Source: Deltaproteobacteria bacterium (GTDB taxonomy: Bacteria; Desulfobacterota; JADFVX01). Taken from it: a stretch of DNA of 64,000 bases. The stretch covers positions 1 to 64,000 of the forward strand of contig JAOUBX010000016.1 in NCBI GenBank assembly GCA_029860075.1. The letters are read 5' to 3'. Of this stretch, positions 44,827-54,233 are shown piece after piece; positions within the stretch are counted from its first letter, which is position 1, and each line of letters starts with the position of its first letter. The notes beneath the pieces were generated by a model that did not search any database, was not told where the DNA came from, and worked only from the letters and a program-made list of their open reading frames with translations. Both the position numbers and the translations under genes were made by a program.

Positions 44827-45501
44827 ATGTCAGAAACTGAAAAGTTTAACAAAATGGGTAAAGACTGGTGGGATGAAAAGGGAAATATGGCGGCTCTTCA
44901 TATGATCAATCCCATCCGTTTTGAATATTTCTCGGGCCGGCTGGGAAATCTCAAAGGAAAAAAGGTCCTTGACATAGGTTGTGGCGGCGGTCTCTTATCG
45001 GAGGAATTTGCAAAAAAAGGGGCCCATGTTACAGGAGTGGATCTCTCCCCCGTCGCTATCAAGGGGGCGCAGAAACATGCGGAGTCGAACGGTCTGAACA
45101 TAGATTACCGTAACTGTTCTGTGGCAGATATTGAAGAGACGGATTTTGACATCGTTGTTTGTGCCGAAATGCTCGAACATGTCGATGATTTACCGAACAT
45201 GATAGCCGACTCGTCTGCCCGGGTCAAAGAGGGTGGTTACTATCTTTTCGAAACCATTAATAAAACCATGTCAGCCTGGTTTCTGGCCATATTCATGGCT
45301 GAAAATGTGCTCAAATTTGTTGGAAAGGGAACCCACAGTTATGAGCGTTTTATCAAACCGAGCAGCCTGGCTAAACTTCTGTCAGCTAATGGAATTAGGG
45401 TAAAGGAAATAAAAGGTATGACCTTTAATCCTCTTGACTGGAAGTTCAGAATATCCAACTCTACATCGGTAAACTACATCGGGTACGGAAAAAAGGATTA
45501 A
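44827..45501 (+). CDS. ubiG: UbiG-like O-methyltransferase of quinone synthesis
   Basis: This 224-residue SAM methyltransferase starts with the UbiG-specific FNKMGKDWWDEKGNMAALH and RFEYF, then motif I VLDIGCGGGLLSEEFAKKG, VAEMLEHVDD-like CAEMLEHVDDLPN and the late HSYERFIKPSSL. UbiG performs both O-methylations in ubiquinone synthesis. ubiA is found 15 kb away on the same strand, which supports a ubiquinone-type pathway. It is a single gene followed by a bidirectional terminator. Confidence 0.92.
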   Translation: MSETEKFNKMGKDWWDEKGNMAALHMINPIRFEYFSGRLGNLKGKKVLDIGCGGGLLSEEFAKKGAHVTGVDLSPVAIKGAQKHAESNGLNIDYRNCSVADIEETDFDIVVCAEMLEHVDDLPNMIADSSARVKEGGYYLFETINKTMSAWFLAIFMAENVLKFVGKGTHSYERFIKPSSLAKLLSANGIRVKEIKGMTFNPLDWKFRISNSTSVNYIGYGKKD

Positions 45502-45670
45502 TCCTGGAAAGGTCGGAGATCTCTGAGCAGATGGATCATCATTTCGACACAACCTGTTGATTCCACAATACTTTTAAAAAAATGCCAGCTTAAAATACAC
45601 TCATGTGTTCAAGCCGGGCAGATTGCATTTCTGGTAAAAAAGTAAAACCAGGCATATAAAAAAAGAGCAA

Positions 45671-45700
45671 AAAAAGGCGAGCTATTCAGCTCGCCTTTTT
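45671..45700. terminator. Bidirectional terminator between ubiG and atpE
   Basis: aaaaaggcgagct (45671-45683) and agctcgccttttt (45688-45700) form a perfect 13-bp stem with an attc loop. The T run on each strand lets it serve both convergent genes. Confidence 0.95.
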
Positions 45701-45729
45701 ATAATCTATGATTTACTAATCTGCTCTTA

Positions 45730-46107
<378 letters not shown>

Positions 46108-46110
46108 TTA

Positions 46111-46767
46111 TTAGTGTGCCTCTTCCAAGGCTCCACTCAAATATATCATTGCTAAAAGGGCAAATACAAATGCCTGAATAAATGCTACAAGAAGTCCCAT
46201 GATGGACATTACAACAGGTACCAGAAATGGCACCATAACCATGAGTACGATAACAACCAGTTCGTGACCTGTCATATTTCCAAAAAGCCTGAGCGATAAC
46301 GAAAGTGGTCTGGCAAGATGACCTACGATTTCGATGGGCAGCATGAGCGGAGAAAGCCACCAAATTGGTCCTGTAAAATGCTTGATATAATGTAAGCCAT
46401 GCTCTTTGAGGCCTATGATGTGTGTTAATACAAAAACGATAACCGAACAGGCAGCCGTTGTGTTGAGATTTGCCGTGGGAGGCATAAATCCCGGAATAAG
46501 ACCGAGCATGTTAGAAATGAAAATAAAAAAAGCGAGCGTAGCTATGAGAGGAAAATAAACTACTCCTTTTTCACCCATGATCTCCGTCACCATACCGTGA
46601 ATACCTGAAATGGTGATTTCGAAAACATTCTGAATTCCGCCCGGCACAAGAGCCATATTATTTAACATTATCCGTGCAAGAAACAGGAGCAGCAGTATGA
46701 CGAAAACGCTCAGCGTTACGTAATCGGGAATACCCGGTATATGAAAAAAAATTATTGGATGCGTCAT
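46111..46767 (-). CDS. atpB: ATP synthase subunit a
   Basis: This 218-residue membrane protein carries the essential arginine in [20 protein letters not shown] and the C-terminal [19 protein letters not shown] typical of subunit a. It forms the ion half-channels next to the c ring. It overlaps the atpI stop by four bases and is followed by atpE, so the four F0 genes are one operon. Confidence 0.96.
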   Translation of the reverse strand: MTHPIIFFHIPGIPDYVTLSVFVILLLLFLARIMLNNMALVPGGIQNVFEITISGIHGMVTEIMGEKGVVYFPLIATLAFFIFISNMLGLIPGFMPPTANLNTTAACSVIVFVLTHIIGLKEHGLHYIKHFTGPIWWLSPLMLPIEIVGHLARPLSLSLRLFGNMTGHELVVIVLMVMVPFLVPVVMSIMGLLVAFIQAFVFALLAMIYLSGALEEAH

Positions 46768-47228
46768 CTTTTATTACCTCCCAAACTTCCGATATAAAGG
46801 CTTATACCGGTAAATATCAATGTAGCGGGCACAAGAAAAAGCCCGATTGCAAGCGCCACGACGTCTACCAGCCCGTTTTTCAATAGATAGGCCAACAGAA
46901 CGAACAGCAGCGCCAGCTTAAAATAGTAGCGCGCTATGATCAGTCCTTCTGTTTTTCTGCCCTCTTTTACGATTGCCGCAAAAAAACGCTCCAGTGATCT
47001 CTTCAAATCCCTGAAGTTAAGAAACGATATGAGCCCGCCAACGGCTATGCCTGTGGCCGACCTGGCGGAGAGAACAGCGTAAACCAGGGTGACCATCATT
47101 AAAAAACCCCAAAGGACGTTTCTTTCGATTTGTTCCTTCAGGGAATCGCTTAGATCTACTTTCCTTTCAGGGATCGCTTTTTCAGTATACGTCTCAGTTA
47201 TCAATCTTCCTGACTTCCCTGAAAACAT
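46764..47228 (-). CDS. atpI: ATP synthase subunit I
   Basis: This 154-residue protein has a charged N-terminus and four membrane helices (about 38-55, 60-78, 100-120 and 125-147), matching the ATP synthase I chain family. The segment [20 protein letters not shown] is typical. AtpI assists c-ring assembly. The ATG at 47228 has an AGGA site and overlaps the 3' end of atpZ by 35 bases. Confidence 0.85.
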   Translation of the reverse strand: MFSGKSGRLITETYTEKAIPERKVDLSDSLKEQIERNVLWGFLMMVTLVYAVLSARSATGIAVGGLISFLNFRDLKRSLERFFAAIVKEGRKTEGLIIARYYFKLALLFVLLAYLLKNGLVDVVALAIGLFLVPATLIFTGISLYIGSLGGNKR

Positions 47229-47409
47229 TCATGAATCCTGCGGCTATACCAAATGTCAAGAAAACTATTGTTAACCATGGTTTGGTTTGAAGCCACTTAT
47301 CAAGGTATACTCCCATTGCAAGGCCTACAAAGGTCGAGACAACCATCTCTATACCTATTATGGAGACTTTAGCAAGTTGTCCGAAGAGGCCCTTTGTCTG
47401 TTTTTCCAT
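47194..47409 (-). CDS. atpZ: AtpZ-like F0F1-ATPase accessory protein
   Basis: This 71-residue protein has two membrane helices (about 15-35 and 45-62). The family pattern is FVGLAMGVYLDKWLQTKPW and [16 protein letters not shown] (ATPase_gene1 / AtpZ). It is the first gene of the F0 operon. AtpZ proteins are proposed to work with AtpI in assembly or in magnesium transport. Confidence 0.88.
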   Translation of the reverse strand: MEKQTKGLFGQLAKVSIIGIEMVVSTFVGLAMGVYLDKWLQTKPWLTIVFLTFGIAAGFMNVFREVRKIDN

Positions 47410-47498
47410 TAGTCAGTCAATGAGCGAAAAAGGGGAAATATAGCAGAGAGCGAAAATAGTGTCAACTGTAAATCCTTCAATAATAATAAAAAAACCTT

Positions 47499-48788
47499 TT
47501 ATAAGGCTGAAAAGCTTTTCTTTGCCGCTTCAAGTGTCTTTTCAATATCTTCATTGCTATGGGCAAGAGACATGAACGCTGCTTCAAACTGAGATGGCGC
47601 CAGATTAACGCCATTTTCAAGCATATTAAGAAAAAACTTTCCGAAACGCTCCGTATCTGACAATTTGGCAGACTGGTAATCGGTTACTTTTCTCTCTGTA
47701 AAGAAAGTGCAAAACATGGCTCCTACCCGCGTTGAATAGGTAGGTATAGATGCTTTTTCGGCTATTTCCCGAAGACCTTCGGCAAGCGCGGCGCTCCTGT
47801 CCTCCAGTTGTTCATAAGCGCCCGGACTTGAGAGAATTTTCAAGGTCTCTATACCGGCAGTCATTGCCAGGGGATTACCGGAAAGAGTGCCGGCCTGATA
47901 AACGGGTCCGGCCGGCGCAATTTGCTGCATAATCTCCTTTTTTCCTCCGTAAGCGCCGACGGGAAGGCCGCCGCCGATTACCTTGCCAAGGCAAGTAAGG
48001 TCCGGTGTTACACCAAAGACTTCCTGAGCTCCGCCATAGGCAACCCTGAAGCCGCTCATTACTTCATCAAAAATAAGAACAATGCCGTTTTCACTGCATA
48101 AAGACCTCAAACCTTCCAGAAAGCCTTCTTCAGGAGGAATGACACCCATATTTCCGGGTAATGGCTCAACAATAATACAGGCGATATTATCACCGTCTGC
48201 CTCAATGGCGTCTTTAACTTCTCCCAGGTTATTAAAAGAAACGGTTATCGTATTTTTTGCATAATCCTCCGGCACACCGGGACTGTCAGGCACACCGAGC
48301 GTTGCCGCGCCGGAACCGGCTTTTACCAGAAGACCGTCTGCATGGCCATGATAACCTCCTTCAAACTTGATTATCTTGTCTCTTCCCGTAAAACCCCTGG
48401 CCAGACGAATTGCGCTCATGGTAGCTTCTGTTCCGGAGTTTACCATCCTTACCATCTCAATAGACGGAACCGCATCGATAACCATCCTGGCCAATTCGAT
48501 TTCAAGTTCTGTAGGCGCGCCGAAACTGGTTCCCTTATCGATAACATTTTTTATGGCACTGTTTACCCGGGGATGACAATGACCGGCAATCATCGGTCCC
48601 CATGAGCCGACATAATCAATATATTCATTGCCGTCCACATCGTAAATATGCGACCCTTCGGCCCTTTCAATGAAGATGGGATTTCCTCCAACGGATTTGA
48701 AAGCGCGAACGGGGCTGTTGACTCCCCCCGGAATGTATTTGGTAGCGTCTCCATATAATGTTTCCGACTTGCTGTGATTCATATTCAA
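47499..48788 (-). CDS. hemL: Glutamate-1-semialdehyde 2,1-aminomutase
   Basis: This 429-residue class III aminotransferase-like PLP enzyme has [18 protein letters not shown], the [12 protein letters not shown] segment, [16 protein letters not shown] and the lysine region [17 protein letters not shown]. It makes 5-aminolevulinate from glutamate-1-semialdehyde, showing that the C5 route to heme and corrinoids is used. It appears monocistronic. hemH lies 5 kb away. Confidence 0.97.
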   Translation of the reverse strand: MNMNHSKSETLYGDATKYIPGGVNSPVRAFKSVGGNPIFIERAEGSHIYDVDGNEYIDYVGSWGPMIAGHCHPRVNSAIKNVIDKGTSFGAPTELEIELARMVIDAVPSIEMVRMVNSGTEATMSAIRLARGFTGRDKIIKFEGGYHGHADGLLVKAGSGAATLGVPDSPGVPEDYAKNTITVSFNNLGEVKDAIEADGDNIACIIVEPLPGNMGVIPPEEGFLEGLRSLCSENGIVLIFDEVMSGFRVAYGGAQEVFGVTPDLTCLGKVIGGGLPVGAYGGKKEIMQQIAPAGPVYQAGTLSGNPLAMTAGIETLKILSSPGAYEQLEDRSAALAEGLREIAEKASIPTYSTRVGAMFCTFFTERKVTDYQSAKLSDTERFGKFFLNMLENGVNLAPSQFEAAFMSLAHSNEDIEKTLEAAKKSFSAL

Positions 48789-48819
48789 TTCCCCTTTATT
48801 ATGTAATTGTTAAGTAAAC

Positions 48820-49269
48820 CTATCTGTTCATGAGTTTTTCATTTGTCTGACGCAATCGCTTCGATAGAATACGCGTTATGTTGATAAGTAAAACGATAAA
48901 AAGTTCCCTGTCCCTGTTAAATATTTCCGACAGGGCCCTGTTTGTGAGATGAACGGCAACAGTTTGTCCCGCTGCCTTTGCCGTTGCCGATCTGCGTTCA
49001 ATGTTGACTAGTGTCATTTCGCCCAAAACGGCCCCTGCCGGCAGCGCGGCAATCTTTACCTCCGTTCCTGAGGGGTCCTTTTTTAAAAGCTCAACACTGC
49101 CTGATTCTACAATAAGCAAAGCGTCTCCCATATCGCCCTCGGAAAAAATAAGTTGACCGTCAGAGTACAATTGCTGCTCGGAAATACCGGCCAAACCTTT
49201 AAGCTGATCGTCACTCAGCCCAAAAAACAATTCCTTATTCTGGAAAATACTGATCGGTATTAAAGACAT
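48820..49269 (-). CDS. Cyclic nucleotide-binding domain protein
   Basis: A start at 49269 (Met, followed by SLIPISIFQNKELFFGLSDD) has a strong AGAGGTGG ribosome site. A longer frame begins at 49347 but its first 26 residues are not family-like. The 149-residue product is essentially one cNMP-binding domain: LIFSEGDMGDALLIVESGSV, GAVLGEMTLVNIERRSATAK. No DNA-binding or enzymatic domain follows, only a helical tail (RILSKRLRQTNEKLMNR). It probably acts as a small sensor or partner protein. Binding of cAMP is not certain. Confidence 0.88.
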   Translation of the reverse strand: MSLIPISIFQNKELFFGLSDDQLKGLAGISEQQLYSDGQLIFSEGDMGDALLIVESGSVELLKKDPSGTEVKIAALPAGAVLGEMTLVNIERRSATAKAAGQTVAVHLTNRALSEIFNRDRELFIVLLINITRILSKRLRQTNEKLMNR

Positions 49270-49451
49270 GATCCACCTCTTTTTAATCCCCAGCGGGTAC
49301 ATTCTCCGCAGCATGTGGCAATAAATTGAAAGGTATTCCCGGGTCATTGCCCGGCTGCTTGCAGCGGATTGGTTAATTTATGGATTGAAGTATAGCGCTC
49401 AAAAAAAAGTCTTGTCAAGAGATATGCTTCTGTTGCAAGCTTTTAAATATT

Positions 49452-50111
49452 ATGAGTAAGTCTGCCGCAAAAACTTTTATCATATTAATTTTGCTTCTGG
49501 TTCCCCATGTGTCAGTAGCGGTAGCGGTAACTGTTGAATCCATTGCTGCCACGGTAGAAGACAGGATAATCACGACAGGTGAAGTGATAACAGAGTCCAA
49601 AATTTTGGCGATTTACGAGGCGCAAAGAGCCCGTCTTCCCATAAGAGGAATATTCAGCATGGGTCTTCTTAACCAGATGATTAACCGGGAACTCGTTTAC
49701 AGAGAAGCCGTGAGGGCAAAGTTTGATTCAGGTGAACGAGATGTTATCGATGAGATGCTTTATTTCGAAGAGAAGTTCAGCAAACCTGAAGAGTTTTCTC
49801 TCTTTCTTGAGGAGGAGGGGCTGCTTCTGGGAGATATTGTTGAATGGCTTCACAAAAGGCAGGTAACGCTGGCCTATATTAATGAAAAAATTTCCGTCAT
49901 GTCCTATATCGGGGCGCGTGATGTTGAAAAATACTACAGAGAACACTCTGAAAACTTCGAAGGGAGACCCTTTGAAGAGGTTGAAGATGAAATCAGGCTT
50001 CAGTTATTAGCGAAAAAGGGGGAAGAGTATTTAGTGGAATGGATTAGTGATTTAAGGAAAAGAGGGAAGGTAAAGTACTTTATAATTCCACAAGATCAAC
50101 CTCTTTACTGA
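49452..50111 (+). CDS. SurA N-terminal-like periplasmic chaperone
   Basis: The 219-residue protein has a signal peptide (about 1-25) and a SurA-N-type helical domain (VESIAATVEDRIITTGEVIT, LNQMINRELVYREA), ending in the PFEEVEDEIRLQLL segment. No parvulin isomerase domain is present, so it is chaperone-like rather than an isomerase. Its 3' end overlaps the convergent DUF4911 gene by 32 bases. Confidence 0.85.
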   Translation: MSKSAAKTFIILILLLVPHVSVAVAVTVESIAATVEDRIITTGEVITESKILAIYEAQRARLPIRGIFSMGLLNQMINRELVYREAVRAKFDSGERDVIDEMLYFEEKFSKPEEFSLFLEEEGLLLGDIVEWLHKRQVTLAYINEKISVMSYIGARDVEKYYREHSENFEGRPFEEVEDEIRLQLLAKKGEEYLVEWISDLRKRGKVKYFIIPQDQPLY

Positions 50112-50286
50112 TCGAATTTACGACAGTTGCAAGTTCCCGGCTCATTGAAATATGACACTTCAGTTCAAAGAGGCCGCCCGGGCCGTCAAGGATTGTCATG
50201 ACGGCCAGATTGTCATAAGCTTCCAGCAGGTTTTTCATATGGGCAAAAGATTTCCGGTGGGCTCTGTACCTTCTTGTTATTAACAT
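50080..50286 (-). CDS. DUF4911 family protein
   Basis: This 68-residue protein follows the pattern of DUF4911: an N-terminal RRYRAHRKSFAHMKNLLEAY, then LAVMTILDGPGGLFELKC and a short acidic end. It starts six bases after the U32 gene stop, an association seen in deltaproteobacteria. The function is unknown; a link to the U32 enzyme is inference. Its end overlaps the convergent SurA-like gene. Confidence 0.8.
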   Translation of the reverse strand: MLITRRYRAHRKSFAHMKNLLEAYDNLAVMTILDGPGGLFELKCHISMSRELATVVNSISKEVDLVEL

Positions 50287-50292
50287 AGCCCT

Positions 50293-51498
50293 TTATCCTT
50301 TTTCCCTCCTCAGTATATCCATGGGCTCCATCTGCAGGGCGGCCTTTATGATAAATAACTGTTTAGGCTGGGCATGAGGTATCTCATGCCCTTCAGGTGA
50401 TTTCATGGAGCTGAGAGAAAAGGCGTTAATCCTTTCTCCCCTGCCCATAATTTCGATGGTATCACCGGATTGAATCTTGTTTCTTGCTTCAACGAGATAG
50501 TTGCCGTCATGAAGGTTCTCCTTTATGACGCCGACAAAATCATATCGCCTCACATAGGATTGTGATGATACCGCCGACATTTCCTCACCGAAGTAAAAGC
50601 CCGTATCATAATCCCTGTGGCTCAGTTTCCTCAGTTCATGAAGCCAGGCGTCTTCTGTTTTATAATTCCCGGGATCTCTCAAATAGGCGTCCATTGCCAG
50701 CCGGTAACTTCTTACGGCGCCCGCCACATAGTTGATTCCTTTCACCCTCCCCTCTATCTTAAGTGAATGAATGCCTGATTCAATGAGGGCAGGAATATGC
50801 TCGATCATACAGATGTCTTTGGAATTGAAAAAATAGGTCCCTCTTTCATCTTCTTCGACATCGAATTCCTGGTCCGGTCGTTTACTCTCGGTAATGGAAT
50901 ATTCCCAGCGGCAGGAATGCGTGCACTCTCCATAATTAGCGTCTCTGCCTGTCATATGGCTGCTGAGATGACACCTTCCCGAGTAGGCCATGCAGACGGC
51001 GCCATGAACAAAGGCCTCCACTTCGATGCCTGTCTTTTCCCTGACCTCTTTAATTTCTCCCAGTGACAGTTCCCTTGCCATATTGATCCGGGAAACGCCC
51101 TGATCTTTCCAGAAAGCGACGCTTCTCCAGTTAGTCGTGTTCGCCTGAGTACTGAGGTGGACTTCCATCTCCGGGATAAGCTTTCTTGCCAGCGCAAGGA
51201 CACCGGGATCGGAAATGATGACAGCGTGGACCTCAATTTTATTTAAGAACAGGAGGTACTCCTCAAGGCCTTCCAGATCCTGATTGTGAAAAAAAATATT
51301 TACCGTAACATATAGCCTGACGCCTTTTTCCCTGGCGTACCTGACGGCTTCACGCAATTCATGGGTGTCAAAATTACCGGCAGCGGCCCTTAAGCCGAAT
51401 CGCTTCCCACTAAGATAGACGGCATCTGCGCCATAGTGGATGGCCGTTTTTAGTTTTTCCATATTGCCTGCAGGGGCCAGGAGTTCAATACTTTTCAT
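50293..51498 (-). CDS. Peptidase U32 family protein (TrhP/YegQ-like)
   Basis: The protein has 401 residues with the family start ELLAPAGNMEKLKTAIHYGADAVY and the U32 signature around AYSGRCHLSSHMTGRDANYG...CTHSCRW, whose four cysteines bind an iron-sulfur cluster in characterised relatives. The C-terminal beta domain includes GDTIEIMGRG. Members act in tRNA or rRNA hydroxylation and in ubiquinone hydroxylation. The TrhP (tRNA 5-hydroxyuridine) type is the closest match by motif, but substrate specificity is uncertain. Confidence 0.88.
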   Translation of the reverse strand: MKSIELLAPAGNMEKLKTAIHYGADAVYLSGKRFGLRAAAGNFDTHELREAVRYAREKGVRLYVTVNIFFHNQDLEGLEEYLLFLNKIEVHAVIISDPGVLALARKLIPEMEVHLSTQANTTNWRSVAFWKDQGVSRINMARELSLGEIKEVREKTGIEVEAFVHGAVCMAYSGRCHLSSHMTGRDANYGECTHSCRWEYSITESKRPDQEFDVEEDERGTYFFNSKDICMIEHIPALIESGIHSLKIEGRVKGINYVAGAVRSYRLAMDAYLRDPGNYKTEDAWLHELRKLSHRDYDTGFYFGEEMSAVSSQSYVRRYDFVGVIKENLHDGNYLVEARNKIQSGDTIEIMGRGERINAFSLSSMKSPEGHEIPHAQPKQLFIIKAALQMEPMDILRREKG

Positions 51499-51571
51499 AA
51501 GACGCTTATGATATCATAATTACGGGGCAATTTGAAAGAGTGCCGAATCCCCGAGAATACCAGAAAAAAAG

Positions 51572-51598
51572 TTGACATAGCTATTGCGTTATTGTAAT
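51572..51598 (+). promoter_or_regulatory. Possible sigma-70 promoter for bamD
   Basis: TTGACA (51572-51577) and TGTAAT (51593-51598) are separated by 15 bases. Both boxes match the consensus well but the spacer is short. Transcription would begin about eight bases before the bamD ATG, leaving no room for a ribosome binding site. Confidence 0.35.
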
Positions 51599-51612
51599 TT
51601 TCAGATAAAATT

Positions 51613-52416
51613 ATGCATAAGAAACATCATATATTTATCGTTCTTGCCCTTTTATTTCTGATAACCGCATCTTTAGGCGGCTGCAGTTCTGTTGCTGAAA
51701 AGCGTAAAAGTGCTGAAGTGCTCTATAAAGAAGGTATCGATAAGATGGAGGGAAAAAAATCTTTATTCGATATTTCCGATTTTGAAGGCGCAGCTGAAGC
51801 TTTCGAGGAAATAAAAAGCCGCTATTCTTTTACAAGCTTCGCGCCGCTCGCTGAACTCAGGCTGGCTGATATTCACTTTATGAAAGGGGAATATACGGAA
51901 GCGCTTACGGAATATGACGGCTTTATGAAGCTGCACCCCAATCATAAAGAGGTTCCTTATGCCATATACCAGATGGGACTTTCCTATTTTAACCAGATCG
52001 GTGGTGTTGACAGGGACCTGACGGCCCCCGAAGGCGCTTTGGGCAACTTTGAGACTTTAATCGGCCGTTTTCCGGATAACAAATACAGTAAGGATGCTGC
52101 TGAAAAGATTAGCATCTGTAAAGATCTTCTGTCGGGCAACGAACTCTATATAGGAAAGTTTTATTACAGGAAAGCGAACTATAAAGCGGCCATCGGGAGG
52201 TTTCAGATGGCGCTTGAACGCTATCCGGGCTATGGACCGAAAGAGGAAGCGCTTCTTTACCTTGGAAAGAGTTACCTCGAAGAAGGCATGGTGAAAAAAG
52301 GCAAAGAAGCGCTCAAGAATCTGGTATCAGCATTTCCCAAAAGTGAAGAGGCAAAAGAAGCGGGCCGGTTGCTGCAGGCAAACACTAACGATTTAAAGGA
52401 GCATAAAGATGAGTGA
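51613..52416 (+). CDS. bamD: Outer membrane assembly lipoprotein BamD
   Basis: This 267-residue lipoprotein has a lipobox LGGC (Cys24) after a hydrophobic signal. TPR-like repeats follow: YKEGIDKMEGKKSLFDISDF, APLAELRLADIHFMKGEYTE, EVPYAIYQMGLSYFNQIGGVDRD-type sequence and RKANYKAAIGRFQMALERYP. These are the landmarks of BamD, which with BamA inserts outer-membrane proteins. It overlaps the next TPR gene by eight bases. Confidence 0.93.
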   Translation: MHKKHHIFIVLALLFLITASLGGCSSVAEKRKSAEVLYKEGIDKMEGKKSLFDISDFEGAAEAFEEIKSRYSFTSFAPLAELRLADIHFMKGEYTEALTEYDGFMKLHPNHKEVPYAIYQMGLSYFNQIGGVDRDLTAPEGALGNFETLIGRFPDNKYSKDAAEKISICKDLLSGNELYIGKFYYRKANYKAAIGRFQMALERYPGYGPKEEALLYLGKSYLEEGMVKKGKEALKNLVSAFPKSEEAKEAGRLLQANTNDLKEHKDE

Positions 52417-53095
52417 TGAAATTACAGATCTTTACCTTAGTGGCAAGGCACACTATGAAAAGGGAGAGATGATTGATGCCCTCAAATGCTTTGAAGAGCT
52501 TTTCAGAAAAAGCAGTGGTTTTGCCGATGCCAGAAACTATGCGGGCCTTATTTATCACGACCGGGAAGAGTATGACAAGGCCGTTGAATGTTTTGAAAGG
52601 GCCCTTAAGTTGAATCCCAACTATACGGAGGTCGCTCTCAACCTGGCCGTTACCTTGCAGGAGATCGGCGAATATGACAGGGCGACGGAAGTAGAGATTT
52701 CGGCGCAGCGTGAAAAGGAAAGCATCGATCCTTTCATCAAGGGTAAAATTGCCAACAAGCATAGCGAGCTTGGTGATATTTACACGAGTGTCGGTTTTTT
52801 TGAATCGGCCATCGATGAATACAAAAAAGCCCTCAATTTGAGGCCTGAATTTGCCGATGTGAGGACCAAACTCGGCATTATTTACCGGGATAAAGGCGAT
52901 TATTATAATGCCATAAGACAGTTAAAGGAAGCTGAAGAGCTTAACCCCAACTATGTTCATGCCATAATAAACCTGGGTATAGTTTACTATTCACAGGGAG
53001 AGACGCAAAAAGCGAAGGCCGAGTGGGAATCGGTGCTTGACATTGATCCCAATGATAAGCTTGCCAAAATGTACCTTAACCTGATCAAAAAATAA
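52409..53095 (+). CDS. Tetratricopeptide repeat protein
   Basis: The protein has 228 residues made mostly of TPR units, with at least five visible: DLYLSGKAHYEKGEMIDALK, ARNYAGLIYHDREEYDKAVE, TEVALNLAVTLQEIGEYDRA, HSELGDIYTSVGFFESAIDE, and ADVRTKLGIIYRDKGDYYNA. No signal peptide is seen. It is cotranscribed with bamD by overlap. A role as an assembly or scaffold protein is inference. Confidence 0.88.
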   Translation: MSDEITDLYLSGKAHYEKGEMIDALKCFEELFRKSSGFADARNYAGLIYHDREEYDKAVECFERALKLNPNYTEVALNLAVTLQEIGEYDRATEVEISAQREKESIDPFIKGKIANKHSELGDIYTSVGFFESAIDEYKKALNLRPEFADVRTKLGIIYRDKGDYYNAIRQLKEAEELNPNYVHAIINLGIVYYSQGETQKAKAEWESVLDIDPNDKLAKMYLNLIKK

Positions 53096-53110
53096 TCTGT
53101 ATTTGAATTT

Positions 53111-54088
53111 TTACCGGGCTAAAGCCTTAAGGACGATGTCCTTCAGTGATTCGATAAAGCTCTCGTCACAATTGGGCACAGCTACCCGCCCAAAGTTTTC
53201 GATGCCTGACTTCTCCGCCAGTTCACGGTACTGTATATCCATTTCATAGAGCGTTTCCGAATGGTCCGACACGAACGATATGGGGACCATAAGCACACTT
53301 TTTGTCCCTTTTTGTCCCAACCGGACAAGCAGTTCATCTGTGGCAGGAAAAAGCCACTTAACAGGTCCTACTCTGCTCTGGTAGGAAAGACTCCACTCTC
53401 CTTCCCATTGCAGTTTTTCCAGGATGAGCCTTACCGATGCTTCCGTATGTTTTTGGTAGGGATCACCTCTGTCGACAAGTTTTTGCGGAATGCCGTGTGC
53501 TGAAAAAATGAGATGGCTGTTACGCTTTACCCTGTCATCCATTTTATGCAGCTTGTCCCTGATTAACTGGACCCAGGTATGGATATATCCTGCCTGATCA
53601 TAATAGCTATTGATCTTTATGACTTCTATGGCGGATTTCCCCCCCTTTTTCCAGGCACGGTCAAATTCGTTAAAGCTAGAGCCCGTTGTTGTGCCTGAAT
53701 AATGGGGGTAGAGGGGGAGCAGTACAAGTTTTTCCGGATTATAGGCCAGTATTTCCCCGATTGCCTCTTCCGTAAAAGGGTGCCAATATCTCATGGCAAC
53801 AAAGACGCCGTACTCGCCCTCACTGCTTAATGCTTTTTCAAGGGCATGTGCCTGGTTGCGGGTGAGCTCAAGAAGGGGGGACTTTCCGCCTATTTTTTTA
53901 TAATAGTTCCTCACTTTTTCTGACCGCTTTTTCGATATTTTTCCCGCAATGAAGGGGCGGAAAAGTTTCCCGAGAGGGATTTCGATAATATCAGGGTCCA
54001 TGAAAAGGTTATAAAGAAAGGGCTCTACATCATCGAGACTTGCGGGCCCTCCCATGTTGAGGAGCAAAACAGCAGTTTTATTATTCAA
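53111..54088 (-). CDS. hemH: Ferrochelatase
   Basis: This 325-residue protein has the ferrochelatase landmarks AVLLLNMGGPASLDDVEPFL, LVLLPLYPHYSGTTTGSSF, the metal-binding SAHGIPQKLVDRGDPY and VPISFVSDHSETLYEMD. It inserts ferrous iron into protoporphyrin, the last step of protoheme synthesis. It follows the AddB-like gene on the same strand with a 145-base gap containing a GGGGACAG direct repeat. Confidence 0.96.
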   Translation of the reverse strand: MNNKTAVLLLNMGGPASLDDVEPFLYNLFMDPDIIEIPLGKLFRPFIAGKISKKRSEKVRNYYKKIGGKSPLLELTRNQAHALEKALSSEGEYGVFVAMRYWHPFTEEAIGEILAYNPEKLVLLPLYPHYSGTTTGSSFNEFDRAWKKGGKSAIEVIKINSYYDQAGYIHTWVQLIRDKLHKMDDRVKRNSHLIFSAHGIPQKLVDRGDPYQKHTEASVRLILEKLQWEGEWSLSYQSRVGPVKWLFPATDELLVRLGQKGTKSVLMVPISFVSDHSETLYEMDIQYRELAEKSGIENFGRVAVPNCDESFIESLKDIVLKALAR

Positions 54089-54161
54089 GATTAAACCGTC
54101 CCTGGCGTTATTTAAAGCGTAGCGTCACTATAATTGTTAGCTCTCCTGCTGTCAATCTCTA

Positions 54162-54222
54162 TGGGGACAGAACAGACTATTCTCCGGTGGGGACAGCGCA
54201 CTCGTTACTGTGGGGAGGGGGA
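54162..54222. repeat. GGGGACAG repeat remnant
   Basis: ggggacag occurs at 54163-54170 and 54189-54196, followed by a gtggggaggggg stretch, between hemH and the AddB-like gene. GGGGACAG-type ends are common on REP-associated elements linked to Y1 transposases. No transposase remains. Confidence 0.4.
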
Positions 54223-54233
54223 TTTGAAGGCCT

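Noticed and set aside
44532-44852. Minus-strand frame of 106 codons in the LysM-ubiG gap
   Set aside because: It overlaps the ubiG start, is AT-rich and has no protein-like pattern.
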